A stretch of DNA of 64,000 nucleotides from Trema orientale. Its lineage: Eukaryota > Streptophyta > Magnoliopsida > Rosales > Cannabaceae. The notes beneath the pieces are model-generated. The model worked only from the letters and a program-made list of their open reading frames with translations. It searched no databases and was not told the origin of the DNA. Position numbers and translations under genes: made by a program. Where the stretch lies: NCBI GenBank assembly GCA_002914845.1, contig JXTC01000001.1:3683355-3747354 (forward strand). Direction: 5' to 3'. Of this stretch, positions 49,701 to 62,039 are shown piece by piece. How positions within the stretch are numbered: the stretch's first letter is position 1; each line of letters starts with the position of its first letter.

Positions 49701-50021
49701 GTAAAAGACTATGATTGCGACATCAGTTATCATCCAAGAAAAGCCAATGTTGTGACGAATGCATTCAGCAGAAAATCATCTGGTAGTTTGGCAGCTTTAC
49801 ATGAATTGGAGAAACCTTTGCGGGAGGATTTATGCAGATCTGGTATTGAGCTAATTACTGGGAAATTATCTGTTATGACTTTACAATCTACCTTATTAGA
49901 CAGAATTAAACAAGGCCAGAAGGAAGATCCTGAGTTAATTGGATAAAAAGAATTAGTAGAATCGGGGAAAAAGTCAGATTTCACTATTTCTGCTGAAGGA
50001 GTTATCAGATTTCAAGGGAGA
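46799..50021 (+). pseudogene. gag-pol of the Ty3/Gypsy element, 5' part, disrupted
   Basis: One original frame runs from gag (from about 46815, including a PPPPPP run and the retrotransposon gag core with WWDTM and RFRELFYGKYF) to protease (IDSGSTHSHAS at about 47992-48024), reverse transcriptase ([22 protein letters not shown]) and RNase H. Stops in that frame lie at 47423, 47723, 48416, 48449, 48605 and 48785. A frameshift near 49430 and further stops and a shift near 49588-49640 follow. The gag zinc knuckle CFRCGKSGHFIKDY has lost its last cysteine. The frame is cut at 50021-50026 by the nested element and resumes at 55936. Confidence 0.9.
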
Positions 50022-50026
50022 CTATG

Positions 50027-51609
50027 TGGTAATGTGGGAAACAGTTTAGTCGTTGAAAATAAACGCCCAATACCAAATTAACATTTATAATTACCTCCTA
50101 TTAACTAACTTAGTAAGTCTAGTAAAACCTAGAATTAACTATTATAGTGGCAAGAAGGGTCGATCCACAAAGATTAGATTTTAGATTAGTTATTAAATAC
50201 CAAAATTATCATAACCTAATTTTATCTAAGCATCAAAACTAAATGAATTTAAAATAAAATGAATAAAAATAAAGATAAAAGAATTACGTAAATAAAATAT
50301 GAAAATTACTATGCACTAATGTACCAAGGACATGATTTTCTCTAATTACTCCTAAATTCATCAAATTAAGCAATTACTAGCCTAATTCCATTAAATTCGC
50401 TAATCAAGGGACCTAATCTAACCTCATTCCCTCTCTCGAGTACCGAATGAGATAATATGCCTAAGTACCCAAGTTGATATCTCTATCTAACCCAGTTCTC
50501 TAAACACTCGTTAAGTTTTAGCCCTTAATAACTTCCAATTTTGATTATCTAACTGTTGATCTCCTCTCGGTCTCACAACAACCTAAACTATGTTTCTCAA
50601 TTCCGGTTTATGAAATCAAACTCTCTCAACTATCAAAATCACAAACCTAAGTTCAACTAATTCATTGACCACATAAATTAGGGGAAATAAGCAAGGAGAA
50701 ACATAAATGAATTGACAATAGAAAATAAGCCAATTATTAACAAAATAGGCAAAACAAAGTATAAAAATGTTACATCAAATCCTCAGATAGAGAATCAATC
50801 TAAGTATAGTAAAACCCATGACTAATTTCATAAAGAATTTCAATATTCCCAAACAAATTATACAATATGCCTAATACAAAATTCAAATGAGATTAGGGTG
50901 AGAAAGAGGAAGAGAAAACTCTTTTGTGGAGGTAGAACTTTAAGCTTTCAATTCTTCAAGCATCTCTCTCAAGCATCCTCTCCAAATTTTAGCTCTAAAG
51001 CTCTCTCTCTCTCTAGGATTTTTAGCTCTCAAAGGTTTGCCTCCTCTTCCAACTCTCCACCCTTTGAAATGGAGGCTAAAGTGTCTATTTAAAGGGCACT
51101 AAGATGACCTAAGAAAGGAAAAAATCTAACCATCCATTGGTATTAGATCAAGGGCCAAAAATGGCCCTTAAAGTTAGCCAAATACGTGTGGACATATGGC
51201 TGCAAACTGGGGAAAATGCGGCTTCTACGCGTGCTAAAATTACAGTGGCACCGCGGTGCCCGTTTCTGACATCGTGGTGCCAGCGCTGAGGCACCGCGGT
51301 GCCACTTTCTGGGCACCGCGGTGCTAGCGTTCTGGTTCTGAGGCACCGCTGTGCTCTTTTTGAGCACCGCGGCGCCTAGCTGCTGGTCTAATTGAATTTT
51401 TTAGCTCTTTTTGATGCTCCGGTCCTCGTTTCGACTATTAATGGCTTCATAAACTTTTCCTTTTTGGTGTAAAATATACACTAAGTCTCAATATCTTATT
51501 TTCTACAATAAAAATACAAAATAATATTAAAACAACACAAATACTTGAGAACTTACAATTATTTGAACTTGAAGAATACTTGATTTGTGAGTAAAATACA
51601 CACTCATCA
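50027..51609 (-). repeat. LTR of the nested element (3' LTR in its own orientation)
   Basis: 1583 bp, matching 54324-55935. Over about 190 bases at the 50027 side I count 7 differences from the other LTR, slightly fewer per base than between the outer LTRs, as expected for a younger insert. It contains the palindrome array at 51246-51377. Confidence 0.88.
51246..51377. repeat. GGCACCGCGGTGCC palindrome array in LTR
   Basis: Five spaced copies of the palindrome GGCACCGCGGTGCC or close variants, separated by about 15-25 bases. It is a strongly GC-rich island in an AT-rich LTR. The partner array is at 55545-55701. Confidence 0.85.
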
Positions 51610-53496
51610 AATACTCTCAAACTCGAACGTTTGCTTGTCCTCAAGCAAAACAAAAGAAAGAAGAAAACAAAAACACAAATCAAGTACCAAAAATGTAAAT
51701 AACGAAGTGTGAGTTTTACATCGAATCAACAACCATGCATGTATCTCCGAAGTCACAAAATGATCTAAGTTCAAATAGAAGGCAACCATTGAAAGTATCT
51801 AGAATTTCAATATTAAGAATTGGTTTTATTCCACTTGAGACTCTCTCGTGAATGTGTGTGCATAATCAATCTCACTTAACCAAATGAACTCCGGATAAAC
51901 TTATGTGCTTAGGAGACTATGAGTTATCTCTAGATAATGCAATTTAGAACTACCATAAGCCCATTTTTCAAGTCGCTCTCTACTAATGTAGGTTATAGTG
52001 TCATTGAAAATCAAGAGGTCTTTCAAGGGTTGTAGTGTGAGGCTAGGGTGAAAGGTAGATGAGAAGGAAAATTTTCGGCTCGGATCACCCTAAGCATGTA
52101 TCACAACTCAATGATCTTGCATAATTCCCAAGAAAATTCACTCACTAAACCCTCTATTATATTATTTTTCTTCCTTCAATTCTTCTCACAACAAGTTTAT
52201 TCACCAAAAACACACAAAATAAACTACAATCATTTATTCATTTTTTTCTCTTTTCTTTTCCTTTCTCTCTCTCTCTCTCTCTTTTTTTTCTTTTCTTTCT
52301 TCTTCTCTTTTTTTTTTCGTTTTCTTTCTTCATCTTTTTTTTTGAATTTTTTTATTAATAATAAGGTAAGAATTGTGATAAAATAAAGAAAAACATAAAC
52401 CTCACCCCTAAACTCAAAATTAACATTGTCCCTAATGTTGAAAAGAATTGAAAGTAATGCACAATTTATACCAACTCTCCTATTTTTTTTTATTGATATC
52501 GAACTAATCCTCAAACAATTCTCCAAACACAACCCAAACTTATATTGCTGCTCAATAAATCATGCAAGAGTGCAATGCAATCATGTCTATTGGTGATAAG
52601 TTTAGGAAATGGGAATTAATTTGGTGGTTTGGATGCACTTGTGAAGGTGATAAAGGAAATAGGTCAAATCGGCTCAAGAGAGGTTAACTAGGGATAAAAC
52701 TTTCAAGGGTTAGCTTCAAAGGCTCAAACGATCCAAAGAAATGCCTAAATCCTCTCTTCAATGACACTCAAATGGGTTCCAGAGCTCATGAGATGTCAAA
52801 GCCTAACTAATGCAGATAAGTGTTCTCTAAAGCTCAAATTAGTCAAGTGATCATAATTCATGGTGCTCAAATGTAAAGAGTCAAGAGTGAAATTCAACCA
52901 ATGCGAGTCAAGCACACAGATAATTTAATGAATTGCATTCCAAAAGACCTAAAGAATACTAAGTGACTATACACATCATCAATACCAAGTCATCTCATCT
53001 TATCAAAACTCACAACTTATTCAAAATAACTAAAGAAAAGTAAGTAAAAAAAACAATTGATGAAAGACACAAGTCATGGAAGGAAAAGTCATGGCCACTA
53101 ACATATAAACTAGGCCAAAAGCCAACAAATAATCAACAAACAAGTGTCCCCACCCCAAACTCACAATCAACAATATTCAATCCAATTAAGTATGAAGGAG
53201 TGAGAAAATTTACCTAGGAGGCGAGACATCTCGCCTCCAAGTGTGGTAGCGACAGTGGTGCTCTGGGCATAGTGGCTCTAACTTGCGGCAGCATGACATT
53301 CCTCCATGCCTCACGTCTTTATACTTAACTATGTACAAATTAGAAGCTCGTCAAAGATCGACCTCTGCCCATAGTACGTGTCGTACAACACGACATATGG
53401 GTCTTGATTTCGAACTCCCTCAAGTTTGGCGATGTATGGCAATGTTTGGCACGTACACTCAACTTGTCTCGGCTCCGGGGCATGTGCATGGTGGGC
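51610..53496 (-). other. Non-coding interior of the nested element
   Basis: No conserved protein is seen here. It includes a long C/T-rich tract at 52238-52345 (purine-rich on the element's own strand) and AT-rich sequence. It is probably the 3' untranslated part of the element. Confidence 0.5.
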
Positions 53497-54192
53497 TTAA
53501 ATGACCGGTGCTAGAGGCAGTGGAGGAGGTTTTGGCCACACGGGATCCTCATAAATATGAGCTTTGATAGTCGGTGGCATAATAACTTGGATCTCAAAAG
53601 GTTGAGATTCGTAAGTATTGTCCTGAACCTTCTCCTCACTTGAGTAGTCATTATCAAACAACCCAAAGATCCTCTCGCTCGTGCCCGTCTCCTCTCGGTC
53701 TTTTTCATAATTGTATATATCTTGTGTGTCCCTTGCCACTATCTCCATTCTCTCCAACTTCTCTATATGGAGCCTTGTCTCCTCCGAAAATTTGGCAACT
53801 AGCTCTTCAAGGTCGAGAGAAGACTCTGCTTAATGATGCAAAGTGTCAAACCATGGCGCCGAACCGTTGGAATTATCACCTAAACTGAGGTGGTTTATTG
53901 GATAATTCCAACTCTGATAATCAAAATCGGCTATGCTTTCCAATAACCAATAGGCTTCGTCGGGAGATAATTGGTGGAAATAGGCGGTACCATCTCCTCT
54001 TTCCACCCACATTCTTGTTTCAGGCCATAAGTTACGGAGGAAGATTTGTAGTTGACACTCCCAAGAGAAGCCGTGATTGGGAAAATTAATAAGCAACTCT
54101 TTGTATCTCCACCATGCACAGTGAAACGGCTCCAAGTCTCTTTGAGCAAATCTCAAGAGGACTTGTTGATCTACCATCTCCAAGTACCTCAC
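53497..54192 (-). pseudogene. gag-like frame of the nested element, one internal stop
   Basis: On the minus strand a frame opens at 54192 (MRYLEMVDQQ) and stops at 53830-53832 (TAA). The same frame then stays open to 53497, so a single nonsense codon divides it. The first part resembles retrotransposon gag: FHCAWWRYKELLINFPNHGF, LQIFLRNL and LSPDEAYWLLESIA follow the pattern seen in plant Ty3/Gypsy (Tat/Athila-like) gag proteins. The second part is acidic and proline-ending (PKPPPLPLAPVI). No zinc knuckle or protease follows. Confidence 0.65.
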
Positions 54193-54323
54193 AAAACAAA
54201 CAATAAGAAAATAGAAATAAAAAATGAAAAATAAAAATAAATGCTTAAATTAAAATCTAGCTACTTACTTCTGATATCAACAACAATCTAAAAATACCAA
54301 TCCCCGGCAACGGTGCCAAAATT

Positions 54324-55935
54324 TGGTAATGTGGGAAACAGTTTAGTTGTTGAAAATAAACGCTCAATACCAAATTAACATTTATAATTACCTCCTATTA
54401 ACTAACTTAGCAAGTCTAGTAAAACCTAGAATTAACTAGTATAGCGGCAAGAAGGGTCGATCCACAAAGATTGGATTTTAGATTAGTTATTAAGTACCAA
54501 AATTATCATAACCTAATTTTATCTAAGCATCAAAGCTAAATAAATTTAAAATAAAATGAATAAAAATAAAGATAAAAGAATTACGTAAATAAAATATGAA
54601 AATTACTATGCACTAATGTACCAAGGACATGATTTTCTCTAATTACTCTTAAATTCATCAAATTAAGCAATTACTAGCCTGATTCCATTAAATTCACTAA
54701 TCAAGGGATCTAATCTAACCTCATTCCCTTTCTCGAGTGTCGAATGAGATAATATACCTAAGTACCCAAGTTGATATCTCTATCTAACCCAGTTCTCTAA
54801 GCACTCGTTAAGTTTTAGCCCTTAATAACTTCCAATTTTGATTATCTAAGTGTTGGTCTCCTCTCGGTCTCACAACAACCTAAACTATGTTTCTCAATTC
54901 CAGTTTATGAAATCAAACTCTCTCAAGTATGAAAATCACAAACCTAAGTTCAGATAATTCATTGGCCACATAAATTAGGAGAAATAAGCAAGGAGAAACA
55001 TAAATGAATTGACAATAGAAAATAAGCCATCAATTAACAAAATAGGCAAAACAAAGTATAAAAAGAGTACATCAAATCCTAAGATAGAGAATCAATCCAA
55101 GTATAGTAAAACCCATGACTAATCTCATAAAGAATTTCAATATTCCCAAACAAATTATACAATATGCCCAATACAAAATTCAAATGAGATTAGGGTGAGA
55201 AAGAGGAAGAGAAAACTCTTTTGTGGAGGTAGAACTTCAAGCCTTCAATTCTTCAAGCATCTCTCTCAAGCATCCTCTCCAAATTTTAGCTCTAAAGCTC
55301 TCTCTCTCTCTCTAGGATTTTTAGCTCTCAAAGGTTTACCTCCTCTTCCAACTCTCTACCCTTTGAAATAGAGGCTAAAGTGTCTATTTAAAGAGCACTA
55401 AGATGACCTAAGAAAGGAAGAAATCTAACCATCCATTGGTATTAGATCAAGGGCCAAAAATGGCCCTTAAAGTTGGCCAAAAACGTGTAGACATGTGGCT
55501 ACAAAATGGGGAAAACACGGCTTCTACGCGTGCTGAAATCGCAGTGGCACCGCGGTGCGAGAAAATCGCAGTGGCACCACGGTGCCCGTTTCTGGCATCG
55601 CGGTGCCAGTGCTGAGGCACCACGGTGCCACTTTCTGGGCACCGCGGTGCCAGCGTTCTGGTTCTGAGGCACCACGGTGCTCTTTTTGAGCACCGCGGCG
55701 CCTAGCTGCTGGTCTAATTGAACTTTTTAGCTCTCTTTGATGCTCCGGTCCTCGTTTCGACTATTAATGGCTTCATAAACTTCTCTTTTTTGGTGTCAAA
55801 TATACACTAAGCCTCAATTTCTTATTTTCTACAATAAAAATACAAAACAATATTAAAACAACACAAATGCTTGAGAACTTACAATTATTTGAACTTGAAG
55901 AATACTTGATTTGTGAGTAAAATACACACTCATCA
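54324..55935 (-). repeat. LTR of the nested element (5' LTR in its own orientation)
   Basis: 1612 bp, about 29 bp longer than its partner. The main difference is an extra unit in the palindrome array. Ends are TGGTAATG and CTCATCA in plus orientation. Confidence 0.88.
55545..55701. repeat. GGCACCGCGGTGCC palindrome array, second LTR
   Basis: Six spaced copies or variants of the palindrome. One more unit (near 55545-55558) is present than in the array at 51246-51377. Confidence 0.85.
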
Positions 55936-55940
55936 CTATG

Positions 55941-57237
55941 CGTACCAGATAACAGAAATATCAAGGAAGAAATTCTAGTAGAAGCACATAATACTCCATA
56001 TTCAGTCCATCCAGGTACTACTAAGATGTATACTGATTTGAAGATTCTTTATTGATGGGCATGAATGAAAAAGGATATTTTCGAGTTTGTGGAACATTGT
56101 TTAACATGTCAACAGATTAAAGCTGAGCACAAAAGACCAGTAGTAGAGCTGCAACCACTTCAGTTACCTGAGTGGAAATAAGAGGAGATCGCTATAGATT
56201 TTGTAGTTGGGTTACCAAATACAGTTTCTCGTTAGGATGCAGTTTGGGTTATAGTTGACAGACACACTAAGGTAGCTCATTTCATTCCGATTTCTATGAC
56301 CTACTCCATGGATAAACTTGCTGCATTATACATTAAGGAGATTGTTAGACTTCATGGAATTCCAGTTTCTATAATCTCATATAGAGATGCCAGATTTACT
56401 TCAAAATTTTGGGAGAGTGTATAGCGAGCCTTGGGAACTAAATTAAAATTTAGTACTGCATTCCATCCTCAGACAGATGGTCAGACTGAGAGGACTATTC
56501 AGATATTAGAAGATATACTCAGAGCTTGTGTTATGGATTTCCAGGGGTCATGGAACTATTACCTACCACTGATTGAGATCTCTTATAATAACAGCTTTCA
56601 AGCAACGATTGGTGTTGCACCTTATGAGATGTTGTATGGCAGAAAATGTAGATCTCCAGTTCACTGGGATGAGGTTGGAGAACGACGATATTTGGGTCCT
56701 AATATTATTAGTGATACAGCTAAGGCAGTAGAAAATATCAGAAAACGTATGATCACAGCTCAAAATAGGCAGAAGTGTTATGCAGACCCAGAAAGTCGAC
56801 CCTTACACTTTTCTGTTGGTGATAAAGTATTTCTTAAGGTTGCCCCTATGAAAGGTGTAATGAGATTTAGAAAGAAAGGAAAGTTGAGTCCAAGATTTAT
56901 AGGTCCTTATGAGATCATTGAGAAAGTTAAGATTGTCACTTATAGGCTTGCCCTACCCCCAGAATTATCAGGTGTACACAACGTCTTCCATGTTTCTATG
57001 CTGAGAAAGTATGTATCAGATCCATCCCATATTCTTAATCAAGAGCCACTTGAATTGGATCCAAAATTAAACTATGAGGAACATCCTGTTCAGATTCTAG
57101 ACAGAAATGAGAAAGAATTGAGAAATAAAAAGATTCCTTTAGTGAAAGTTCTATGGCAAAACCATTCTGTTGAGGAGGCTAAATGGGAACGAGAAGATGA
57201 AATGAGAAGTCAACATCCAGAATTACTTAAGTAAGTA
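55941..57237 (+). pseudogene. gag-pol of the Ty3/Gypsy element, 3' part: integrase and chromodomain
   Basis: The integrase zinc-binding part (VHPGTTKMY... HCLTCQQIK) and the catalytic core are recognisable ([23 protein letters not shown]). At least five stops lie between 55941 and 56430. From 56431 to 57234 the frame is open and includes the GPY/F-type region (RFIGPYEIIEKV) and a C-terminal chromodomain-like segment (VKVLWQNHSVEEAKWERE). Stop at 57232-57234. Confidence 0.9.
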
Positions 57238-57259
57238 AATTTCGAGGACGAAATTTAAT

Positions 57260-57272
57260 AAAAGGGGAAGGA
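57260..57272 (+). promoter_or_regulatory. Polypurine tract of the Ty3/Gypsy element
   Basis: AAAAGGGGAAGGA lies directly before the right LTR and would prime plus-strand DNA synthesis. The TTTCGAGGACGAAATTT word just upstream is typical of plant chromovirus 3' ends. Confidence 0.85.
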
Positions 57273-57273
57273 T

Positions 57274-60079
57274 TGTGACGCCCAAGATTCTGACATACAT
57301 AATAAGCCAATAATAAACATATTCATATTGCATAATAGACATATCAAGCAATTAGTATCAATTTCATGATAAATTACTCATTCTGATTGTTAAATGCTCT
57401 GTATTATTGTACTAATGTTTGTGGAAGTGCTCTCATGCAGTGTAAAGGCTCAGTACCATCAGAGAGAGAGAGATTAGTGTGTGAAAGGAACAAAGAATAC
57501 ATTTATGAATAGTAATACTATACGAACATGCAATAAAATTATGTTTGTTTATAACTTGGTCAAATAGTAGTTTTTCGGTAAAATACATTTTTCACGCTTT
57601 TCGGAGCCAAATTCACTGTGCGTTTAATACGTCAAACAGCTTTTATTTAATGTGTAGAAACTATTTCTAGCATTTTCCAAAATGTTGGTTTCAGGTAAGC
57701 ACGAGGTGGCAGTTCCTGTACTAAACTGTGTTTAATTATACTAAGCTAGCTTAGATTAAGCTTAATCGCGCAATGTCATCTTTGTGCACTCTAATAATTA
57801 GACATTGATACTTTGTTTGCATCATTAATTGGAGTCTAATTGACTTATTTTTATGTTTAATGATTGGTTATGGAGCTAGGTTTTACTAGATTACAATAAG
57901 ATTGGCCACATGGGATTATAGGTCAAAGTATGACTAGTTTTCACCTCTTAAGCCAGTTTTCACCAGTTTGGTCTACACTTGGGTGTATAGGATGGACCAG
58001 CAATGTGGTGAGTATGCTAAGGATGTTTTAGAGCTGGACACATGGAAAGCAATGAGCAAAATACCCAAAATACCCCTTAGAATTTAAGTTATGCCATTTC
58101 TTAGTCATTAAGTATCACTTTTTGACCAAATCTGGTCATTTGCTTTCCCTTTCTCTGCAGCCATGACCTGAGACTTTCCAACTCAGTTTTAGACTTCTCT
58201 CAACTCTTCTTAGTCATATCCAAGAGTTTCCAAGTGGTAGAACTCAAATTGGAACTCTAGAAAGCAAGATAAACCAAAACTAGTCAAGGTAATTCTACTA
58301 AGTTCTTCTTTCTAGGTCTTGTCTTTTAATTTCAATTCTCTACTTGTTCCCACTTAAATATTGGTTTCTTCAGGTCCTCTTAAGTTCAAAAATCCATTCC
58401 TAAGCCTTGGGAATCAGTTTGGTGGAGATAGAAGGCAAGAAGTCTATCAAAGACTCAAACTAGTCAAGATAAGGTTTAAGTAGGATTTTGAAATTGTAGT
58501 GTGTTTCCTTATTTCAACTCTTAAGCCTAAGCTATTATTTGATGAATAATGGTCTTAGAAACCCTTATATATTGCTGAAAATATAAAATTTAAGTGGAAG
58601 ATTAATGTTAAACCTAAAGCCCCAAAGTTTGCTATTTATGGAATTAGGTATTTCTATGTGTAGTAGATTAAGTTTTCTATAATTGTAATCTGATTTTTTT
58701 AGACTTGGAATGTATATTTTATTGATCCTATTAGTTATTAGACTCTTTAGGTGGCTGGTTGTGATGGTATACAAGTGTAAATGTGATTCTAAACTTTGTT
58801 TAAACTCAAAAGAATTCAAGTGCCCCTAGGTTATTCTAAATGATCCTCTTTGAAGTGTATATGTGGGAATTGGCTTGTGGATTGTTATTGCAGGTCTTAA
58901 ACCATGATTTTAATCATGTGGGAATGTCCTAAAAATAGGGAAGGTGTTGTCCAAATATTTTTAAAACCAAATGGTACCGTTTAGAAGCAAATGGACTAGT
59001 TTTTATGAAAGGATGTGCCATTTTGGTTCATTTGTGATTAGATTTCCTGATTTTGTGAAGTTGTGATTTATGCTTGTAGTAGCTTTTTTTAAGCATTTTA
59101 CATTGTGGTAATCATTCTAGTAATGAAATTGATATCAGGTCTTCCACATTCCTTACCACAGAAGATATTGATCCTTTTCACTATCTTTTCTGTCGGACAC
59201 AAGGTAAGTAACATTACACCTGCAATGTAAGAAATTATTTGTTCTGTTAACTTGTGGAATCTTTGAATTATATGAAAAGTTGTATTTGCTATTTTATTAT
59301 GCCTAAAGTATAAATATCTAAGTCTGTTATTCCGACATACATGAGGCATGAACATGTGGTGTATTTATATTGCCTGACGAGTATTAGTGAATAAGGTGTG
59401 GCGGGCTTGCGCCCAATTATCTGGTTCCTTCGGGGACATTATTAGGTTCCTTTGAGGATAATATTTAGTTCTTTCGGGACACTCTGATGGCAGTATGGGG
59501 AGGACCTCTGCAGTACACAGAGGGGTTTGAAATGTATTTAAGACTCGAGACCTCCATACGACGGCTTATGATTAGTTATTAGTTATCTGAGTGGCTCAGT
59601 ATGCGATTCACGGTTTTGTCAGGCAATACAAAATACACAGGGATCCCAATCATACCATTATCTGTTTTCTAGAATATGCACATTGCATTTGTACTCGTTA
59701 CTTACGGAGTTTTATACTCACCAACATTCTTACGTTACAGATGATACTGCTCATATATGAGTTTAGAGGAGGAGTGCCGACTTTCTAACCGCGGCTTGTG
59801 TATATGAGCATTTTGACACTGTGGTTTCCTGACTGAGAATTTTGTACCTATTTTGAATGTGTGTACATTGTGTATATTTTTATGAGGGGTCCACTTTGGG
59901 AGTATGTATAAATTTTACTATATATAAAAATGAGTGGAGTTTTTCTTTCTCTCTCTAGAAAGTCAAAAGTTTTAATTTTCCCTTGTTTTATCAGTTCTAA
60001 GTCGAGTAACGTCTCCCGATCTCACTAAATATTTATACAAATATCCTTACGTACGTGTGTGGGATCATGGGATGTCTCA
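57274..60079 (+). repeat. Right LTR of the Ty3/Gypsy element, complete
   Basis: 2806 bp from TGTGACGCCC to GATGTCTCA. It supplies the sequence missing in the left LTR gap. Its TTCCTTCGGGGACATTATTA-type array has about three units against four on the left. Confidence 0.9.
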
Positions 60080-62039
60080 CTTTTTTTATGCAATAGGTAT
60101 ATATGGCATACCTAGAGAAACAGTCATTTCTCAAATTTATCAATTCAGAACAGCCAAGTACATGGATTCAAAGATAAACAAAGAGAAAATAAACAACTCA
60201 TAAGACAACTACAAAACTAATCATTATGCAATAGATCCACACAATGAGAAATATTAGACTGTTTTTATGTAGGTGTAGTTACCCTGTAAAAGAGTGAAAT
60301 AAAACCTTTAAGAATAGTAATTGATAAGTGCTTAAATTTTATTTTTATTAAAAAAGAAAAAGATATATATAAAAAACTTACCAGCCTAGTAAATGAAAAT
60401 TTTCAAATGAAAAATCTAAATTAGCAATAACTATAAGTGTATATATATAATATAAATCAAAAGTATATAAATTAGAGAGAATCAGATTATGAGAATCTGT
60501 TCTGAGAAATGATTATAAGTCCTAGAAATAAGACATTAGTAATCAGTATGTTGTGCCTCTGAATTTACAAAATACCAATATTGAAACTTTATTAATTCAA
60601 GAATGGTAATAAACTATAGTACTTAGTCAGGGACACCAACCCTCTGAACAAAGTTTCCAAGAATAGAAACAAGAACCTCTATAATGCCTATCAAACATAA
60701 AGTCCTAAAACCAAAATACTAATCAATTTCTTAATCTTTAAGTCTTATTTTGGGCAATGTTTAACTCTTAGAATTAATAGTCCTCCAATAAATTTTACCT
60801 AATAGGTGGAAGCAAGAGAATAAAGCATCTGTATAGAATAGAAAAAGGTTAAAGAAATCAATCGACTTTTATTATATTCTCCCAGCAGAATTTACCAAAA
60901 TAATGATAAAATTGGAAATAGTATATTATCTCCATCTAAAATGGAAGAAACAAATTGGAAATAAGCTCGCAAAAAGATTTGTTAATCAAATGGCCCTTTT
61001 GAGTAGATTGAAATAATCCTTCGAATCAGAAGTTTTTTTTTACATAATATCAATTGATAGAATCATATTAGATCTAGCCCAAAAATAATTTGAAAAACCT
61101 GTATAAAATGAAACATCGAAGCCCAAAAAATTATATAAAATATTAATTTAAGTAATGTAAATTTGGGCTATAACTATTTAATTCAACTAATAAACAAATC
61201 ATATTTAGAAAAATGAGAGTTTATTAATCCAAATGCACAACCTCAATAACAATTTAAAAAAAATAAAAGGAAAACAATATGCATAAATACTAAAAGTGAA
61301 AAAAAAAAATGTAAGAGATGCATCACCTAACGAGAGAATAAGAGTCACTCAAGTCCCCTGCCAAAAGAAAGGAAGCTCAATCACTAATTCAAACTTTATA
61401 AATGTAGTCAGTCAGTTTTACTTTCAGCCTTGATCATTTTTCATACTTCTTGTATTTCGATTAAAATTGTAGATAATGTACACTAATACACTGAGATAAA
61501 AACCTAAAGATGAGGAGATATTTTTTTTTCTTTCTTTAGGACCCTTAGATCTCATCTATGGCCCAGATGTTTTATTGGCAGAAAGTTAGGCAGAAAAAAT
61601 ACTATTCACAAAGTGACTTCTACGCTTATTTATATATAAAATAGATTTTAGTTTGAATATGATATTCATATTGTGCCAGCCAAAGATTTATCAGGTATTT
61701 CCTTTTCCTTTGGAACGAAGTTTCGGTGTATTACTTTTGGTACAATACGTGGTCATTTGCTTAAACGCCCTAGTTAAATTGAGGTCGTTTGAGAGATACT
61801 ATTGCTTCATATGAAATCCTTGAGGTGGCATAATTCCTCGATAAAGAATATAAATGGCATGTATAGATCTCCTTACCGTGTAGGCCAAGAGGTTAGAGGT
61901 GTAATTGCAAGGCCTTAACCAATTTTTTTTGGAGGTTGAATGGCTTTGGTGAAAGTTGTGGTTCATCGACCCAGCACAATGTTTGGAATTAGTAATTAAA
62001 AAAAAGAAAAGGTTCAATCAAATTTTTTTAATGGTTAAT
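60080..62039. other. AT-rich intergenic DNA
   Basis: No gene, RNA gene or bounded repeat is recognised. The open frames are short and without codon structure. Confidence 0.4.

Larger units (their letters stand above)
50027..55935 (-). mobile_element. Nested non-autonomous LTR retrotransposon (gag-only)
   Basis: Inserted in the RNase H-integrase interval of the outer element with a perfect 5-bp duplication CTATG (50022-50026, 55936-55940). On the minus strand it starts TGATGAGTG and ends CATTACCA. Next to the 54324 LTR is TTTTGGCACCGTTGCCGGGG (reverse strand), a signature found just inside the 5' LTR of many plant elements, which sets the orientation. The 2.7-kb interior has one gag-like frame and no protease, reverse transcriptase or integrase, so it depends on partners. 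The palindrome TTGCTTGTCCTCAAGCAA (51631-51648), common near the 3' LTR of such elements, is present. Confidence 0.88.
44350..60079 (+). mobile_element. Ty3/Gypsy chromodomain LTR retrotransposon (Tekay/Del-like), decayed
   Basis: Two LTRs starting TGTGACGCCCAAG and ending in CA bracket a primer-binding site, gag, protease, reverse transcriptase, RNase H, integrase with a C-terminal chromodomain-like region, and a purine tract. Order (integrase after RT) and the chromodomain place it among plant chromoviruses. LTRs of more than 2 kb fit Tekay/Del. Flanks CCTTT (44345-44349) and CTTTT (60080-60084) are a possible 5-bp duplication with one mismatch. The element carries a nested element at 50027-55935, many stops and an assembly gap. 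It is no longer able to make its own proteins. Confidence 0.9.

Noticed and set aside
51143..51367. Arg/Ala/Cys-rich frame and a similar one at 55499-55693
   Set aside because: They are translations of the palindrome array in the LTRs; no start or protein similarity.
52096..52532. Ser/Leu/Phe-rich or Lys/Arg/Glu-rich open frames
   Set aside because: Generated by a long C/T tract in the nested element's non-coding interior.
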